The notes: generated by a model from the sequence alone, not told the origin. DNA of 64,000 nt from Acidovorax sp. A79 (GCF_041154505.1 NZ_AP028672.1:5496501-5560500); one strand, 5' to 3'; shown: positions 7,753-20,122, numbered from the stretch's first letter. Translations and numbers: made by a program.

Positions 7753-8162
7753 GATGGTTCCTTTGTCAAAAAAGGTGGGAGTCGCAATGACCTCCCGGGC
7801 CAGCCTCAATGGCTGATAGCGGAGATTTCAGCAAAGCAACCGGTGTGCGTCTGTCAGACAACTGCGATACCGGGCGCTGGCTGAAGGCTGTTGCCTTTGG
7901 TTGCAATTGTTGGAATGAAGAGCCCCCGGGTGTCCGGGTGCTCGCAGGGGTGAATCTGTAGGACCCGGCCCATGGCGGATGGGCAAGGCTTCCGACCTGC
8001 CGGCCGGGCAAGGCACTCCCACAATCACCGCAGCCCGGCAGGGCCCTTCATGCGAGGGCTGGCGCGACCGGGCTTTCCCCTTGGCTGCTTGCAGGCCGTG
8101 CGCTGCGGATCGGCGGCGGCAGCCCCCCGGCCCTTGACCAGTCAGCGAGAAAGGAAGTCCCC
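7753..8162. other. Intergenic region with one hairpin
   Basis: No convincing gene is present. The clearest structure is a 9-of-10-pair stem with a GTGT loop at 7920-7943 (GAGCCCCCGG / CCGGGTGCTC); no T-run follows, so it is not a typical terminator. The last bases (GAAAGGAAG) are the ribosome site of the iron-permease-family gene. Confidence 0.5.
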
Positions 8163-8756
8163 ATGAAAGAGCCACTACTGCAGCAGGGCGAGGGCACGGA
8201 TGCGATGGGTGCCATGCCTTCGACCAGCAGCCCGTCTTACGCCACCCGTACCTCCGTGCAGGCGGCCTTTGACCATTTCGCATCGCATGTCACGCGGTGG
8301 GCCGGATCTCCCGGCATGTTCTGCGCCGCGCTCCTCATGGTGCTGGCCTGGGCCGTCACCGGTCCGATCTTCCACTTTTCAGAGAACTGGCAACTGGTCA
8401 TCAACACGGGAACCACCATCGTGACGTTCCTGATGGTGTTTGTCATCCAGCAAAGCCAGAACAAGGACAGCGTGGCCCTTCACCTCAAGCTCAATGAGCT
8501 GCTGGCGGCCAATCGGCATGCGAGCAACCGCATGATCGGCATCGAGGACCTGGACGAACAGGACCTGCGAGAGGTCGCGAGCTTCTATGTGCGCTTGGCC
8601 GAACGGGCCAGACAGGCCGGCAGGGACAAGTGCGCGCACTCCATTGACGAAGAAGGCATGTCCGCTTCGGCCATGGACGCGCATCGCCCCGCCCATGCGC
8701 GCCAGGCCGTTGCGGTTCTCGGCGCAGGCTGCAGTGGGCGGGAAGGGGCTTTGTGA
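8163..8756 (+). CDS. Low-affinity iron permease family protein
   Basis: A 197-residue membrane protein. Residues about 32-80 contain the FDHFASHVTRWAGSPGMF region followed by two membrane helices (ALLMVLAWAVTGPIF and WQLVINTGTTIVTFLMVFVIQ). Next comes QQSQNKDSVALHLKLNELL, which matches the low-affinity iron permease (PF04120-like) family found in many bacteria. The bacterial members have no proven iron-transport role. The last 50 residues are low-complexity and may be a poorly conserved tail. GAAAGGAAG precedes the ATG. It stands alone. Confidence 0.82.
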   Translation: MKEPLLQQGEGTDAMGAMPSTSSPSYATRTSVQAAFDHFASHVTRWAGSPGMFCAALLMVLAWAVTGPIFHFSENWQLVINTGTTIVTFLMVFVIQQSQNKDSVALHLKLNELLAANRHASNRMIGIEDLDEQDLREVASFYVRLAERARQAGRDKCAHSIDEEGMSASAMDAHRPAHARQAVAVLGAGCSGREGAL

Positions 8757-8802
8757 ATGGGGTCGTGGATCCTGCACGCCCCCTTGAAAACGTCCGCAGG
8801 TG

Positions 8803-9126
8803 CTAGGAATCCAATGTCGTCCGTGTCGCATCGCGTTCCATGCGGCAGCTGTCCAGCGAGGGCAGCCAGTCGGGAATGATGGAGCCGGAAGACAAGGTGG
8901 AGGTGAACCTGAAGGCGTGGTGGGGATAGGCTTTTGCCAATGCCGCGCGACCTTGCTGGGAAATGCCGAAGACCTCCGCCACCTGGTCGCGGGCCCCCAC
9001 ATCCGGGAGCCGCACGTCAACAAGCTGCGCGGCCGCCAGCACCCGAAGCTTGTCCACGTCGCAAGGCTTCTCGACGGTCTTGGGCAACTCGGTCTGTGCA
9101 AGGGCGAACAGTAGCTCCATGGGCAT
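8803..9126 (-). CDS. Hypothetical protein with possible winged-helix fold
   Basis: A 107-residue protein. The ATG at 9126 was chosen because GGAG lies nine bases upstream; the ATG at 9138 has no purine-rich site. The core (LRVLAAAQLVDVRLPDVGAR followed by DQVAEVFGISQQGRAALAKA) is compatible with a small winged-helix or HTH fold, where FGISQQGRAAL would be the recognition-helix region. No signal peptide. I do not recognise a family, and DNA binding is only a guess. The 276-base stretch upstream, before the gene at 9403, holds no other gene. Confidence 0.5.
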   Translation of the reverse strand: MPMELLFALAQTELPKTVEKPCDVDKLRVLAAAQLVDVRLPDVGARDQVAEVFGISQQGRAALAKAYPHHAFRFTSTLSSGSIIPDWLPSLDSCRMERDATRTTLDS

Positions 9127-9402
9127 GTTGCACTCCATAGGGGGGTGGAGTGACTTATTGTGAATAGAGCAGATTCTCATGACAACAGATCGCACTTTTT
9201 GAAACAAATTCTGCAATTTGTTGCAATTTCGGTTGTGTTGCCACGACCACGTGTCCGACTGGCGGGCAGGCATATGACTGACATCCGCGCACGAACGCGG
9301 GGCATTCAATGAATGCTTGCATGACGGGCCCGTGGGGCGATTGCCAGCGCTGGAGACAGCACCGAGAAACGGGCCCCTTGGCGATGAGAATGCGAGGTTG
9401 AA

Positions 9403-9777
9403 ATGCAAAATGACCTGTTGAATCAAGCGCATGTCCGGGAATCCATTGCCGGGGAGGAGGATCCGGGCGCCGCGCTGGACGTGGTAAGGGCCATGGTGGG
9501 CCGAAATCCTGATGAGGCGCATTCCCCGCATGGGGTCAACGCAAAAATCAATTTCAGCTGCAGTGATGGCAAGGAGAACATCGCCGTCGACGTGGTCTGG
9601 CCGCGGCACCATGCAAAGGAAGATGTCGCAAAGCTGCTGGGGCTTGTGATGGCCCACCATGGCGCCATCGCGGACACGGCCTGGTCCTTGTTTGCCGCCA
9701 CCGGAAAGAGCCCCATGGAGCTCGAGGTGGACGAGGGACAGGACGGCGTCTTCTATATCAATCGCAGAGATGCGTGA
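9403..9777 (+). CDS. Hypothetical protein
   Basis: A 124-residue acidic protein without signal peptide or membrane segment. It has alternating beta and helical segments (INFSCSDGKENIAVDVVWPR, then a helix DVAKLLGLVMAHHGAIADTAW). GAGG lies about eight bases before the ATG. It points toward the end of ligD, from which it is separated by 116 bases holding a short tandem repeat. I recognise no family and no catalytic motif. Confidence 0.5.
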   Translation: MQNDLLNQAHVRESIAGEEDPGAALDVVRAMVGRNPDEAHSPHGVNAKINFSCSDGKENIAVDVVWPRHHAKEDVAKLLGLVMAHHGAIADTAWSLFAATGKSPMELEVDEGQDGVFYINRRDA

Positions 9778-9830
9778 GGCGAAAGCAGGGGCGGTCGATG
9801 ACGTTCCTGGCGGAGTTTTCATCGATTTTT

Positions 9831-9866
9831 GAAGCGGCGTGTCTTTTTGAAGCGGCGTGTCTTCGT
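9831..9866. repeat. Two tandem copies of an 18-base unit
   Basis: GAAGCGGCGTGTCTT followed by TTT (9831-9848) is repeated directly as GAAGCGGCGTGTCTT followed by CGT (9849-9866). It lies between two convergent genes. No function is evident. Confidence 0.6.
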
Positions 9867-9893
9867 CGAATGGAGTTTTAGGGTGGCGCGGCT

Positions 9894-12383
9894 TCAGTCC
9901 AGCGCTTTCAGGGCGCTGGATATCGACACCGCAGCCTGCCCATAGCCCTCCCAGGCGCCATTGCCCACGGGCAAACGTGGACCTACGTTCTGGATATTCC
10001 AGTGCGCACCGCTGCCCAGCATGTCCAGTTCCGGCCACGATACCGGGACCGATATGCCCATCCCGGGGCGTGCGCGGGCCGTCCAGGCGCTTGCTGTCGT
10101 CGCTCCGAAACCATTGCGAAGGTAGTCCACGAAAACCTTTCCCACGCGGTTTTTGGGCCCGCTCTTGGCCACGAACCGCTGTGGAATCGTCTGTGCCAGA
10201 TGCCGCACCACCGCCTGGCTGAATCCCTTGACCGTTTCCCAGTCATGAAGCCGCTTGATCGGCACGACGATGTGCAGGCCTTTGCCTCCGCTGGTCTTGA
10301 GAAAGGCGGGCAGGCCCAGTTCGGTGAGCATCAGGCGCACCAAGGTCGCTGCTTCCTGCACGTGGGTCCAGGGCACTCCCTCGCCGGGGTCCAGGTCAAA
10401 GGTCATCCGGTCCGGTCGCCCTATCCTGTCCTTGCGGGCATTCCATGTATGCAACTCGACCGTGTTCATCTGCGCGGCCGACAGCGGCCCTTGCGGGCCC
10501 GCGATTTCAAGCAGAGCAGGGTGCCCGGGAAAAAGGCTCTCCGCGAGCTGCCGCACGCCCTCCATGCGGCCAGTCTCCAGGTGCTTCTGAAAGAACAGTT
10601 CACCGCTCACCCCGTCTGGTGCTCGGACGAGGGAAACCGGGCGGCCTTCCAGGTGGGGCATCAGCAGCGGCGCCACGGTGGCGTAGTAGCGGATGAGGTC
10701 GATCTTCGTGGTGCCGGTGGATGGGTCAATGACCCGCTCGGGATGCGATACGCGCAACGAACCGATCCCGGAGCCGGCGGTGGCCGGGTGTTTCGCCCAC
10801 TGCTTCGGCCTTTCCTGGACAATGGCCTGGGGCGGCTTGTCATCGCGCAGGCCATGAAACACGGAGTGCCGGATTCTGCCTTCCTTTGTCCATTCTCCAA
10901 ACGAGACTTCGGCGAGGAGCTTCGGCTCGACCCAGTGGGCTTTTTTCCCGAGGGCGCGCGGATTGGCGAACGGGCTCGCGCTGGTGCGCAGCGCACGGAG
11001 CCTTCGGCTCAGATCGGCCAGGACGCGTTCACTGAACCCCGTACCCACATTGCCCGCATAGCGCAGTGCGCCGGTGTCGTCGTGGACACCGAGCAGCAAG
11101 GACCCAATCCCCGTGCGAGATCCCTGCGGGGCGGTGTAGCCGCCGATCACGAACTCCTGGCGGTGGGTGCACTTGAGCTTGATCCACTCCGCGCTGCGCC
11201 GAGAAGCGTACCCGCCCGCCTTGAGTTTTCCGATGACCCCTTCAAAGCCCAGCTTGCAGGCCGAGGAAACCAGGTCGGCCGGCCGCGCTTCAAAGGCCTC
11301 GCTGAAGCGCACCCGGTCGGTGGGTGCCCCTTCCACGACCTTGCGAAGATGCTCCCGCCGCTCCACGAGAGGAAGCGCACGAAGGTCATGGCCATCCGCG
11401 TAGGGCAAGTCGAACACATAGAAAACCAGTGCTTGCGTGGACTGGCCATCGAATGCATTTTGCAGCGCCTGAAAGTCTGGGACGCCATGGGCATCGGGCA
11501 TGAGCACTTCACCGTCGATCCAGCCGGACTTCAACGCAAGCCTGGCGATGGCCGCCGCCAGGTCCGGCATCCTGGCCGTCCAGTCATTGCCGTTGCGGGT
11601 GAACAGCCGCGCCTTGCCTCGTTCCACGCGGGCCAGGAGGCGGTAGCCGTCGAACTTCAGCTCCCAGATCCAGCCCGTGGTGTCATGGGGTGGACCGTCC
11701 ACCAAGGTGGCGAGCTGGGGCGACAGCGTCTCCGGGAGCGGCGCTCTGGGCGCCGTCATCGCGCTCGCCTGGCGCTTGGCGGACGGCGCCACGCCGCCGG
11801 GCCTTGCCGGGGCCTTTCGGGGCGCGGAGACCGCGGGCGCCGCCGCGACGCTGTCGGGCATTTCATCCACCACGCTGAACTCGTGGCCGGGGCGTTCCAG
11901 CCCGTCGTGTTCCTTGATGAGCAGCCAGGGTGGCTGCTTTTCGCCTGCACCGCCGTGCATGCGCACCAGCGTCCAATGGCCCTGGAGCTTGTGCCCGTAA
12001 AGCTCGAACTTCAATTTCCCCTTGCGGTAGCCCTCGTGGGGGTCCCCGACCGGCACCCAGTAGCCGCGATCCCAGATGATGACCCGGCCGGCACCATACT
12101 GCTTTGCCGGAATCTGGCCTTCGAAGCTGTTGTAGGCGATGGGATGGTCTTCCACCTGCACGGCCATGCGCTTGTCGGCCGGATCGTAGCTCGGCCCTTT
12201 GGGCACGGCCCAGCTCTTCATCGTGCCGTCGAGTTCAAGCCGCAAGTCATAGTGCAGGCGGCTGGCCCAGTGCTTCTGGATCACATACTGCAGGGCATCG
12301 CCGCCCGGCACACCGCCTTCCGCGGGCTCCGGCGTCAGCGCAAAGTTGCGCTTCTTCCTGTACTGGGACAAGAGCTCCTTCAT
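9894..12383 (-). CDS. ligD: DNA ligase D (NHEJ ligase, polymerase and phosphoesterase)
   Basis: An 829-residue LigD, the bacterial non-homologous end-joining enzyme. Order of domains: 3'-phosphoesterase (about 1-165; HWASRLHYDLRLELDG, GGAG loop), ATP-dependent ligase (about 215-510; catalytic K243 in ELKFDGYR, then IDGEVL, EGVIGKL and WIKLK motifs) and polymerase/primase (about 535-829; DLDPGEG catalytic acid pair, TSGGKGLHIVVPI, VFVDYLRN). This PE-ligase-pol order is the Pseudomonas-type arrangement. All three catalytic regions look intact. Ku, its usual partner, is not in the window. A DUF3606 gene lies just upstream on the same strand. Repair of double-strand breaks, probably in stationary phase, is the expected role. 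Confidence 0.95.
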   Translation of the reverse strand: MKELLSQYRKKRNFALTPEPAEGGVPGGDALQYVIQKHWASRLHYDLRLELDGTMKSWAVPKGPSYDPADKRMAVQVEDHPIAYNSFEGQIPAKQYGAGRVIIWDRGYWVPVGDPHEGYRKGKLKFELYGHKLQGHWTLVRMHGGAGEKQPPWLLIKEHDGLERPGHEFSVVDEMPDSVAAAPAVSAPRKAPARPGGVAPSAKRQASAMTAPRAPLPETLSPQLATLVDGPPHDTTGWIWELKFDGYRLLARVERGKARLFTRNGNDWTARMPDLAAAIARLALKSGWIDGEVLMPDAHGVPDFQALQNAFDGQSTQALVFYVFDLPYADGHDLRALPLVERREHLRKVVEGAPTDRVRFSEAFEARPADLVSSACKLGFEGVIGKLKAGGYASRRSAEWIKLKCTHRQEFVIGGYTAPQGSRTGIGSLLLGVHDDTGALRYAGNVGTGFSERVLADLSRRLRALRTSASPFANPRALGKKAHWVEPKLLAEVSFGEWTKEGRIRHSVFHGLRDDKPPQAIVQERPKQWAKHPATAGSGIGSLRVSHPERVIDPSTGTTKIDLIRYYATVAPLLMPHLEGRPVSLVRAPDGVSGELFFQKHLETGRMEGVRQLAESLFPGHPALLEIAGPQGPLSAAQMNTVELHTWNARKDRIGRPDRMTFDLDPGEGVPWTHVQEAATLVRLMLTELGLPAFLKTSGGKGLHIVVPIKRLHDWETVKGFSQAVVRHLAQTIPQRFVAKSGPKNRVGKVFVDYLRNGFGATTASAWTARARPGMGISVPVSWPELDMLGSGAHWNIQNVGPRLPVGNGAWEGYGQAAVSISSALKALD

Positions 12384-12460
12384 GGTGGCTCGAGGCGACT
12401 ATGCCGCAGAACGGCGTCCGGGGTGGGCGCGTTGCCTTGGGGGTGCCATGGCAGGCCCCA

Positions 12461-12616
12461 CTACCGCGAAACCAGGTACTCGCGGACCTTGTCGGCGGAC
12501 GGGCCGGCCGGGGCTTCCGCGACGCCCAGGCTATGGGTCCAGTCGCGCACTTCACAGGGTTCGCTGAGGTTGATGAAACGGCGGTCCTGTACCGTCTGGC
12601 TTTTGTCATCGCTCAT
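12461..12616 (-). CDS. DUF3606 domain protein
   Basis: A 51-residue protein, MSDDKSQTVQDRRFINLSEP at its start, with AGGAG eight bases upstream of the ATG at 12616. The pattern QDRRFINLSE..EVRDWTHSLGV..ADKVREYL matches DUF3606, a family of about 60 residues of unknown function. It lies 77 bases upstream of ligD on the same strand and may be co-transcribed. No signal peptide or Zn-binding Cys cluster. Function unknown. Confidence 0.75.
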   Translation of the reverse strand: MSDDKSQTVQDRRFINLSEPCEVRDWTHSLGVAEAPAGPSADKVREYLVSR

Positions 12617-12781
12617 TGCCGGCTCCTTGAATGAACGGCCAAAGCTATCACGTGGCTAGCCTGCACGGTGTAGGACAAGACTTCTATGAAGCGGTGCGCG
12701 ACACACCCGGCCTTCTGAACGGCATCCACTGAAGAAGCGGGCCTGTCGGGTGCTTTCCACTGTCGGGTGCTTTCCAATCCG

Positions 12782-14227
12782 CTACCAAGGCAGGGTGAAC
12801 GTCTTGCAGTTGGTGAACGACTTGATCGCCTCCTGCACCCCTTCCTTGTAGCCCAGGCCCGAGTCCTTGATGCCGCCGAACGGCGTCAGCTCGATGCGGT
12901 AGCCGGGCACCTCCCAGAGGTTGACGGTGCCGACCTGCAGTTCCTTGGCAAAGCGGGTCACGTCGTCCATGCGGTTGGTGCAGATGCCCGACGACAGGCC
13001 GAAGGCCGTGCCGTTGGAGATGCGGATCGCCTCGTCGATGTCCCTGAAGGTGATGATGGGCGATACGGGGCCGAAGGTCTCTTCGCGCACCACGGTCATC
13101 TCCGGCCGCACCCGGTCCAGCACCGTGGGGGAGTACAGCGCGCCCTCGCGCACATTGCCCGCCAGCAAGCGCGCGCCCTGGGCGATGGCCTCGTTCACCA
13201 CCTTCTCGAAATGGCGGGCCGCGGCCTCATCGATCACCGTGCCCATCTCGTTCGCCCGGTCCATCGGGTCGCCATAGCGCCATGCCTTCGTCTTGGCCAC
13301 CACGCGCTCGGTGAACTCGGCCGCCACCTTCTCGTGCACCAGCATGCGCTTGACCGCCGTGCAGCGCTGGCCCGAGTTCTTGTACGAGCCCTGCACCGCC
13401 AGGTCGCTGGCCTTGTCCAGGTCGGCATCGTCCATCACGATCAGCGGGTCGTTGCCGCCCAGCTCCAGCACCATGCGCCGGTAGCCGGCCTTCGACGCAA
13501 TGTACTTGCCGATGGCAACCCCGCCCGTGAAGGTGACCAGATCCACATGGCGGTGGGTCAGCAGCTCATCGGCGATCTCGTGCGGGTCGCCGGTCACGAC
13601 CTGCAGCATCTCCACGGGCAGCCCGGCCTCGTACAGCAGGTCCGCAAAATAGTAGGCCGACAGGGGCACCTTCTCCGAAGGCTTGAGCACCATGCGGTTG
13701 TTGGTGGCCACGGCTGGCACCACCTTGTGCGCCACCTGGTTCATGGGGTGGTTGAAGGGCGTGATGGCCGTGATGACGCCCAGCAGCGGCTCGCGCGTGG
13801 TGATCACCTTGCGCTTCTTGCCGTGCGGCGTGAGGTCGCACGAGAACACCTGCCCATCGTCGCGCAGGGCTTCGTTGGCGCCGAAGTTGAGCACGTCGGC
13901 CACGCGCCCGATCTCGTAGGTGCTGTCCTTCTTGCACAGGCCCGACTCCGCGGTGATGATGTTCGACGCCTGGTCGGTGCGCTCGCGCAGCAGCGCCGCC
14001 GCACGGTTCAGGATGGCCGAACGCTCGTAGCGCGACAGCGTGGGCACATAGGCATGGGCGATGTCCATCGCCCGGCGCACGTCCTCCACGCTGGCCATGC
14101 CCACCGTGCCCACGCGCTCGCCGCTGTAGGGGTTGACGACGTCGATGCTGCGCTCCGTGCGCACCCTGGCGCCGCCGATGCGCAGGGCCTCCGCGCGGAA
14201 GTCCACGCTTTCCATGATGCAACTCAT
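12782..14227 (-). CDS. phnY: Phosphonoacetaldehyde dehydrogenase
   Basis: A 481-residue aldehyde dehydrogenase expected to oxidise phosphonoacetaldehyde to phosphonoacetate with NAD. ALDH features: TPFNHP with N159, general base E255 in VLELGGNDP, nucleophile C289 in SGQRCTAVKR, cofactor motif TFTGGVAIG and ETFGPV near residue 390. The substrate is assigned from position: last gene of an operon with phnDCE and phosphonoacetate hydrolase, the product pair expected for the PhnY-PhnA route. AAGGAGG lies four bases before the ATG at 14227, which overlaps the upstream stop (ATGA). A second ATG at 14215 is possible. Other semialdehyde substrates cannot be excluded by sequence alone. Confidence 0.85.
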   Translation of the reverse strand: MSCIMESVDFRAEALRIGGARVRTERSIDVVNPYSGERVGTVGMASVEDVRRAMDIAHAYVPTLSRYERSAILNRAAALLRERTDQASNIITAESGLCKKDSTYEIGRVADVLNFGANEALRDDGQVFSCDLTPHGKKRKVITTREPLLGVITAITPFNHPMNQVAHKVVPAVATNNRMVLKPSEKVPLSAYYFADLLYEAGLPVEMLQVVTGDPHEIADELLTHRHVDLVTFTGGVAIGKYIASKAGYRRMVLELGGNDPLIVMDDADLDKASDLAVQGSYKNSGQRCTAVKRMLVHEKVAAEFTERVVAKTKAWRYGDPMDRANEMGTVIDEAAARHFEKVVNEAIAQGARLLAGNVREGALYSPTVLDRVRPEMTVVREETFGPVSPIITFRDIDEAIRISNGTAFGLSSGICTNRMDDVTRFAKELQVGTVNLWEVPGYRIELTPFGGIKDSGLGYKEGVQEAIKSFTNCKTFTLPW

Positions 14228-15333
14228 GCTGCCTCCTTGATTGCTGCCGTGTTGGCTCCGATGAAGTTCTTGCCGCGTGCGCCGGTCAGCGCATGGGCCA
14301 CCATCTGCTGCGCCTGGGCGTCGCTCACGCCGTAGTCGGCAAAGCGCGTCTTCACGCCCAGTTCCTCGATGAAGCGGGCCAGCCGGGTCGGCGCGCCGGC
14401 AAGGTTTCCCAGCGCGCTTTCCAGCACGGCGTCGCGCTCCGGGTTCTGGCCAATGGCGCGCTCCAGCACCATGGGCAGAGGAAAGCTGCAGGCAATGCCG
14501 TGCGGCAGCCCATAGCGCAGCGTCATCTCGTAGGAGATCGAGTGCGCCAGCGCCGTGCGCGTGTTCGAGAAGGCCATGCCGGCCTTCAGGGCCGCCAGGG
14601 CCATGCGGCCGCGCAGCGCCGCGTCGTCCAGGTGCTCCATCAGCTGCGGCAGGGTCTCCAGGATCTCGTGCACCGCCGCCACCGCGAAGGTGTCGGACAC
14701 GGGGTTGGCATTCACGTTCCAGATCGACTCCAGCGCGTGCGACAGCGCGTCCAGCCCGCTTTGCAGCGTGACCGAGGCGGGCAGCGACAGCATGAGCTCG
14801 GGGTCGATCAGCGCGATGCTGGGCCAGGTCTCGGGCAGGTGCAGCGAGTACTTCTTCTGCGCACCGCGGTCCCATATCGTGGCCCAGGGCGTCACTTCGC
14901 TGCCGGTACCGGCCGTCGTCGGCACGGCGATGAGCGTCTTGGTCCGCGCTGGCGTGAAGGCCTTGCCGGATGCCAGCAGCGCCACCAGTTCAGAGAAGCG
15001 CCCGCTGGGCGTGGCCACCATCAGCGCCTTGGCGGTATCGATGGCACTGCCACCGCCCACCGCAATGATCACCTCGGCACTCGCGGCCCCACCGGACCAG
15101 AAGGCGTCGTAGACCGCCGCAAGCTCCGCGACATCCGGGTTGGGCCGCACATCGTCGATCACGCCGGCCAGCTGCTCGCCCAGCAGGCCCTCGATGCGGG
15201 CCACCAGGCCCAGCTGGCGGGCCTCCGGAAAGGTGACCAGCAGTGCCCGCCGGCCATCCAGCAGCTTTGGCAGGGACAACAGTTCCCCTGCCCCGTAGAC
15301 ACTGCGTACGGGGTTCAAGTATTCATGTGGCAT
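14224..15333 (-). CDS. Iron-containing alcohol dehydrogenase in phosphonate operon
   Basis: A 369-residue group III (Fe-dependent) alcohol dehydrogenase. NAD-binding motif GGGSAIDTAK (93-102), PTTAGTGSEVT (138-148) and metal ligands D195, H199 (SGLDALSHA), H264 (ALAHSISY) and H278 (GLPHGIA) are all present. It lies between phosphonoacetate hydrolase (10 bases upstream) and phosphonoacetaldehyde dehydrogenase (overlap ATGA). The likely substrate is therefore a two-carbon phosphonate alcohol or aldehyde, for example 2-hydroxyethylphosphonate oxidised to phosphonoacetaldehyde, or the reverse reduction as in PhpC-type reductases. The direction is inferred from the catabolic context. No phnW transaminase is present. 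Confidence 0.85.
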   Translation of the reverse strand: MPHEYLNPVRSVYGAGELLSLPKLLDGRRALLVTFPEARQLGLVARIEGLLGEQLAGVIDDVRPNPDVAELAAVYDAFWSGGAASAEVIIAVGGGSAIDTAKALMVATPSGRFSELVALLASGKAFTPARTKTLIAVPTTAGTGSEVTPWATIWDRGAQKKYSLHLPETWPSIALIDPELMLSLPASVTLQSGLDALSHALESIWNVNANPVSDTFAVAAVHEILETLPQLMEHLDDAALRGRMALAALKAGMAFSNTRTALAHSISYEMTLRYGLPHGIACSFPLPMVLERAIGQNPERDAVLESALGNLAGAPTRLARFIEELGVKTRFADYGVSDAQAQQMVAHALTGARGKNFIGANTAAIKEAA

Positions 15334-15343
15334 GGAGAGACCT

Positions 15344-18217
<2,874 letters not shown>

Positions 18218-18221
<4 letters not shown>

Positions 18222-19093
18222 TTCATGGCCCTCAGGTCGAGGTTCAGGATCTTGGCCGTCTCGCGGATGATGTCGTAGGCCTTGTCGTTCGTGGGATGAA
18301 AGCCGTTGAGCATGCCCTGGTCCGACCAGGGGATGTCCTTCACGTCCAGGAAGGCGGCCTGCACGCGCTTCTTGAGGTCCGCATCCAGGTCCTTGCGCCA
18401 GACGGTGGGCGACTCGGGGATCGGGTCCGACTTCCACACCACCACCAGGTCCTCGCGCTTGGCCAGGCCCTTGGCGATGGCCGCATCGAGGATGCGGTCG
18501 GCAATCGCCACGGCCTCGATCTTCTTGTTCTGCACCGCCACGGCATTCGAGTCGTGCGAGCCGGAGAAGATCACGCGGCCGAAATCCTTGTCGGTGTTGA
18601 AGCCTTCCTTCATCAGGCCGGCCTTGGGGAACAGGTGGCCCGAGGTGGACGTCGGGTCCACGAAGGCAAAGGTCTTGCCCTTGAGGTCGGCCACGGTCTT
18701 GATGCCGCTGTCCTTGTGGGCCACGATGAGGGAGTGGTAGAAGGCCCGGCCGGCCTTCTTGGTCTCGGCCACGGCAAAGGCCTCGATGGGCGCCACGGTG
18801 GTGCCCATCACGTACGAGAAGGGGCCGAGGTAGGCAACATCCAGCCGCTTGGAACGCAGGGCCTCGATCACGCCGTTGTAGTCCGCCGCCACGAAGGGCT
18901 TGACCGGCATGCCCAGCGACTTGGACAGCATGTCCATCATGGCCTGGCTGTTGGCGATCATGGCCCGCGAATCCTCGGAAGGAATCAGGCCTACCGTGAG
19001 GACGTTGGCTGCCCTGGCAGGGTTGAGGCCGGCAAGCGGCGGGGTTAGCAGCACGGATGCGCTGGCCAACAGAGATCGGCGCGTGAGTTTCAT
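18218..19093 (-). CDS. phnD: Phosphonate ABC transporter periplasmic binding protein
   Basis: A 291-residue binding protein with an N-terminal signal (MKLTRRSLLASASVLL, with an RR pair, ending near ARAAN). The mature chain begins VLTVGLIPSEDSR, the PhnD opening, and has the ligand-site segments AYLGPFSYV, FVDPTSTSGHLFPKAG and FSGSHDSNAVAV. The ATG at 19093 has AGGAGA upstream; a longer frame from 19195 would put extra residues before the signal. First gene of the phn operon, divergent from a LysR regulator. Confidence 0.92.
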
Positions 19094-19258
19094 CGATGTC
19101 TCCTGTCTGGTGGGTTTGAACCTCTTTTTGCACTGCCTACCAAGCACAGTGCATGGGGCAACTGTCGGTGGTGCGGGACTATCTTGCAAATTCAAGTTTT
19201 TTTACCGATCCATTCATTTAATCTATAGTTGGCCCGGGATAACACGGAGGCGACTGTC
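19094..19258. promoter_or_regulatory. Divergent phn / LysR control region
   Basis: A 165-base AT-richer gap between phnD and the LysR gene. It holds an inverted repeat CTTG-N6-CAAG at 19183-19196 and a CTATAGTTGG segment near 19223 that could be a -10/operator region. Position between divergent genes suggests the LysR protein binds here; the exact sites are uncertain. Confidence 0.35.
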
Positions 19259-20122
19259 ATGCGGTTGACGCAATTGAGGTCTTTTCATGCGGTGGCGACC
19301 GAAGGGAGCTTTACCCGCGCAGCGCAGGCCTTGCACGTGAGTCAGCCCACCGTGACCACGCAGGTTCAGCAACTCGAGGAGCTGTACAAAGTTGAACTTT
19401 TTCACCGAACGGGGCGCCGCATTCGCCCGACAGAAATCGGAGAGCGATTGCTCCAGCTTTCGCGCCAGATGTTCGACCTTGAGCAAGAAGCCGTGCAAAT
19501 TCTTCGAGACGCAGGCGAACTGCGTTCGGGGCATTTGCGTGTTGCGGCCGTGGGCCCTTCACACGTGACGAAGATGCTGGCGGCGTTTAACCAGAGATAC
19601 CCGGAGATCCAGATTTCGGTAGGAACCGGCAACTCGGAAGATGTGTTGAGCCGGCTGCTGGACTACCGGGCGGACGTCGGTGTTCTGGCGCAGGTGCTCA
19701 AAGACAAGCGTTTCGTGTCGGTTCCGTACAGCGAACACCCCATCGTGATTTTCTGCAATGCAGACCATCGGTTCGCCCGCCGCCGCAGCATCCGCACCGC
19801 AGAGCTGCAAGGCGAAAAATTGATATTGCGCGAGCAAGGGTCCACCACGCGCAAGGCCATAGAACTGGCGCTCAAGGCTGCGGATGTGCAGCCGACAGTC
19901 GTCATGGAGGTTGCCAGCCGGGAGATCATCCGGGAGGCCGTGCTCCAAGGACTGGGCGTCGCGGCGGTCTCGGAGGTGGAGTACGTGCCCGGTTCAGGTT
20001 TGCACGCGGTGCGAATCAGCGATGCGCAAATCAGGACCTATGCACACGTCGTGTGCCTGGCCGAGCGCAGGGACACGCGTCTCATCCGGGCGTTCTTCAA
20101 CATCATCGGACGTGACTCTTAG
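19259..20122 (+). CDS. LysR-family regulator of the phosphonate operon
   Basis: A 287-residue LysR-type regulator. The N-terminal winged helix (MRLTQLRSFHAVATEGSFTR, ALHVSQPTVTTQVQQLEELY) is followed by a two-lobed effector domain from about residue 88 (LRVAAVGPSHVTKMLAAFNQ). CGGAGG lies about 10 bases before the ATG at 19259. It is divergent from phnD with a 165-base gap, so control of phosphonate uptake and breakdown is likely. Phosphonate operons in this group often use a LysR regulator responding to a phosphonate rather than PhoB only; the effector here is unknown. Confidence 0.85.
   Translation: MRLTQLRSFHAVATEGSFTRAAQALHVSQPTVTTQVQQLEELYKVELFHRTGRRIRPTEIGERLLQLSRQMFDLEQEAVQILRDAGELRSGHLRVAAVGPSHVTKMLAAFNQRYPEIQISVGTGNSEDVLSRLLDYRADVGVLAQVLKDKRFVSVPYSEHPIVIFCNADHRFARRRSIRTAELQGEKLILREQGSTTRKAIELALKAADVQPTVVMEVASREIIREAVLQGLGVAAVSEVEYVPGSGLHAVRISDAQIRTYAHVVCLAERRDTRLIRAFFNIIGRDS

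Noticed and set aside
7972..8166. A 64-codon frame in the gap before the iron-permease-family gene
   Set aside because: Low-complexity Arg/Pro/Gly translation, no ribosome site.
10002..12659. An 885-codon open frame on the plus strand opposite ligD
   Set aside because: It is the antisense shadow of a complete LigD with all catalytic motifs; its translation is Arg/His/Gly-rich without domains.
12767..14335. A 522-codon plus-strand frame opposite phnY
   Set aside because: High-GC antisense frame; the minus strand encodes an intact aldehyde dehydrogenase.
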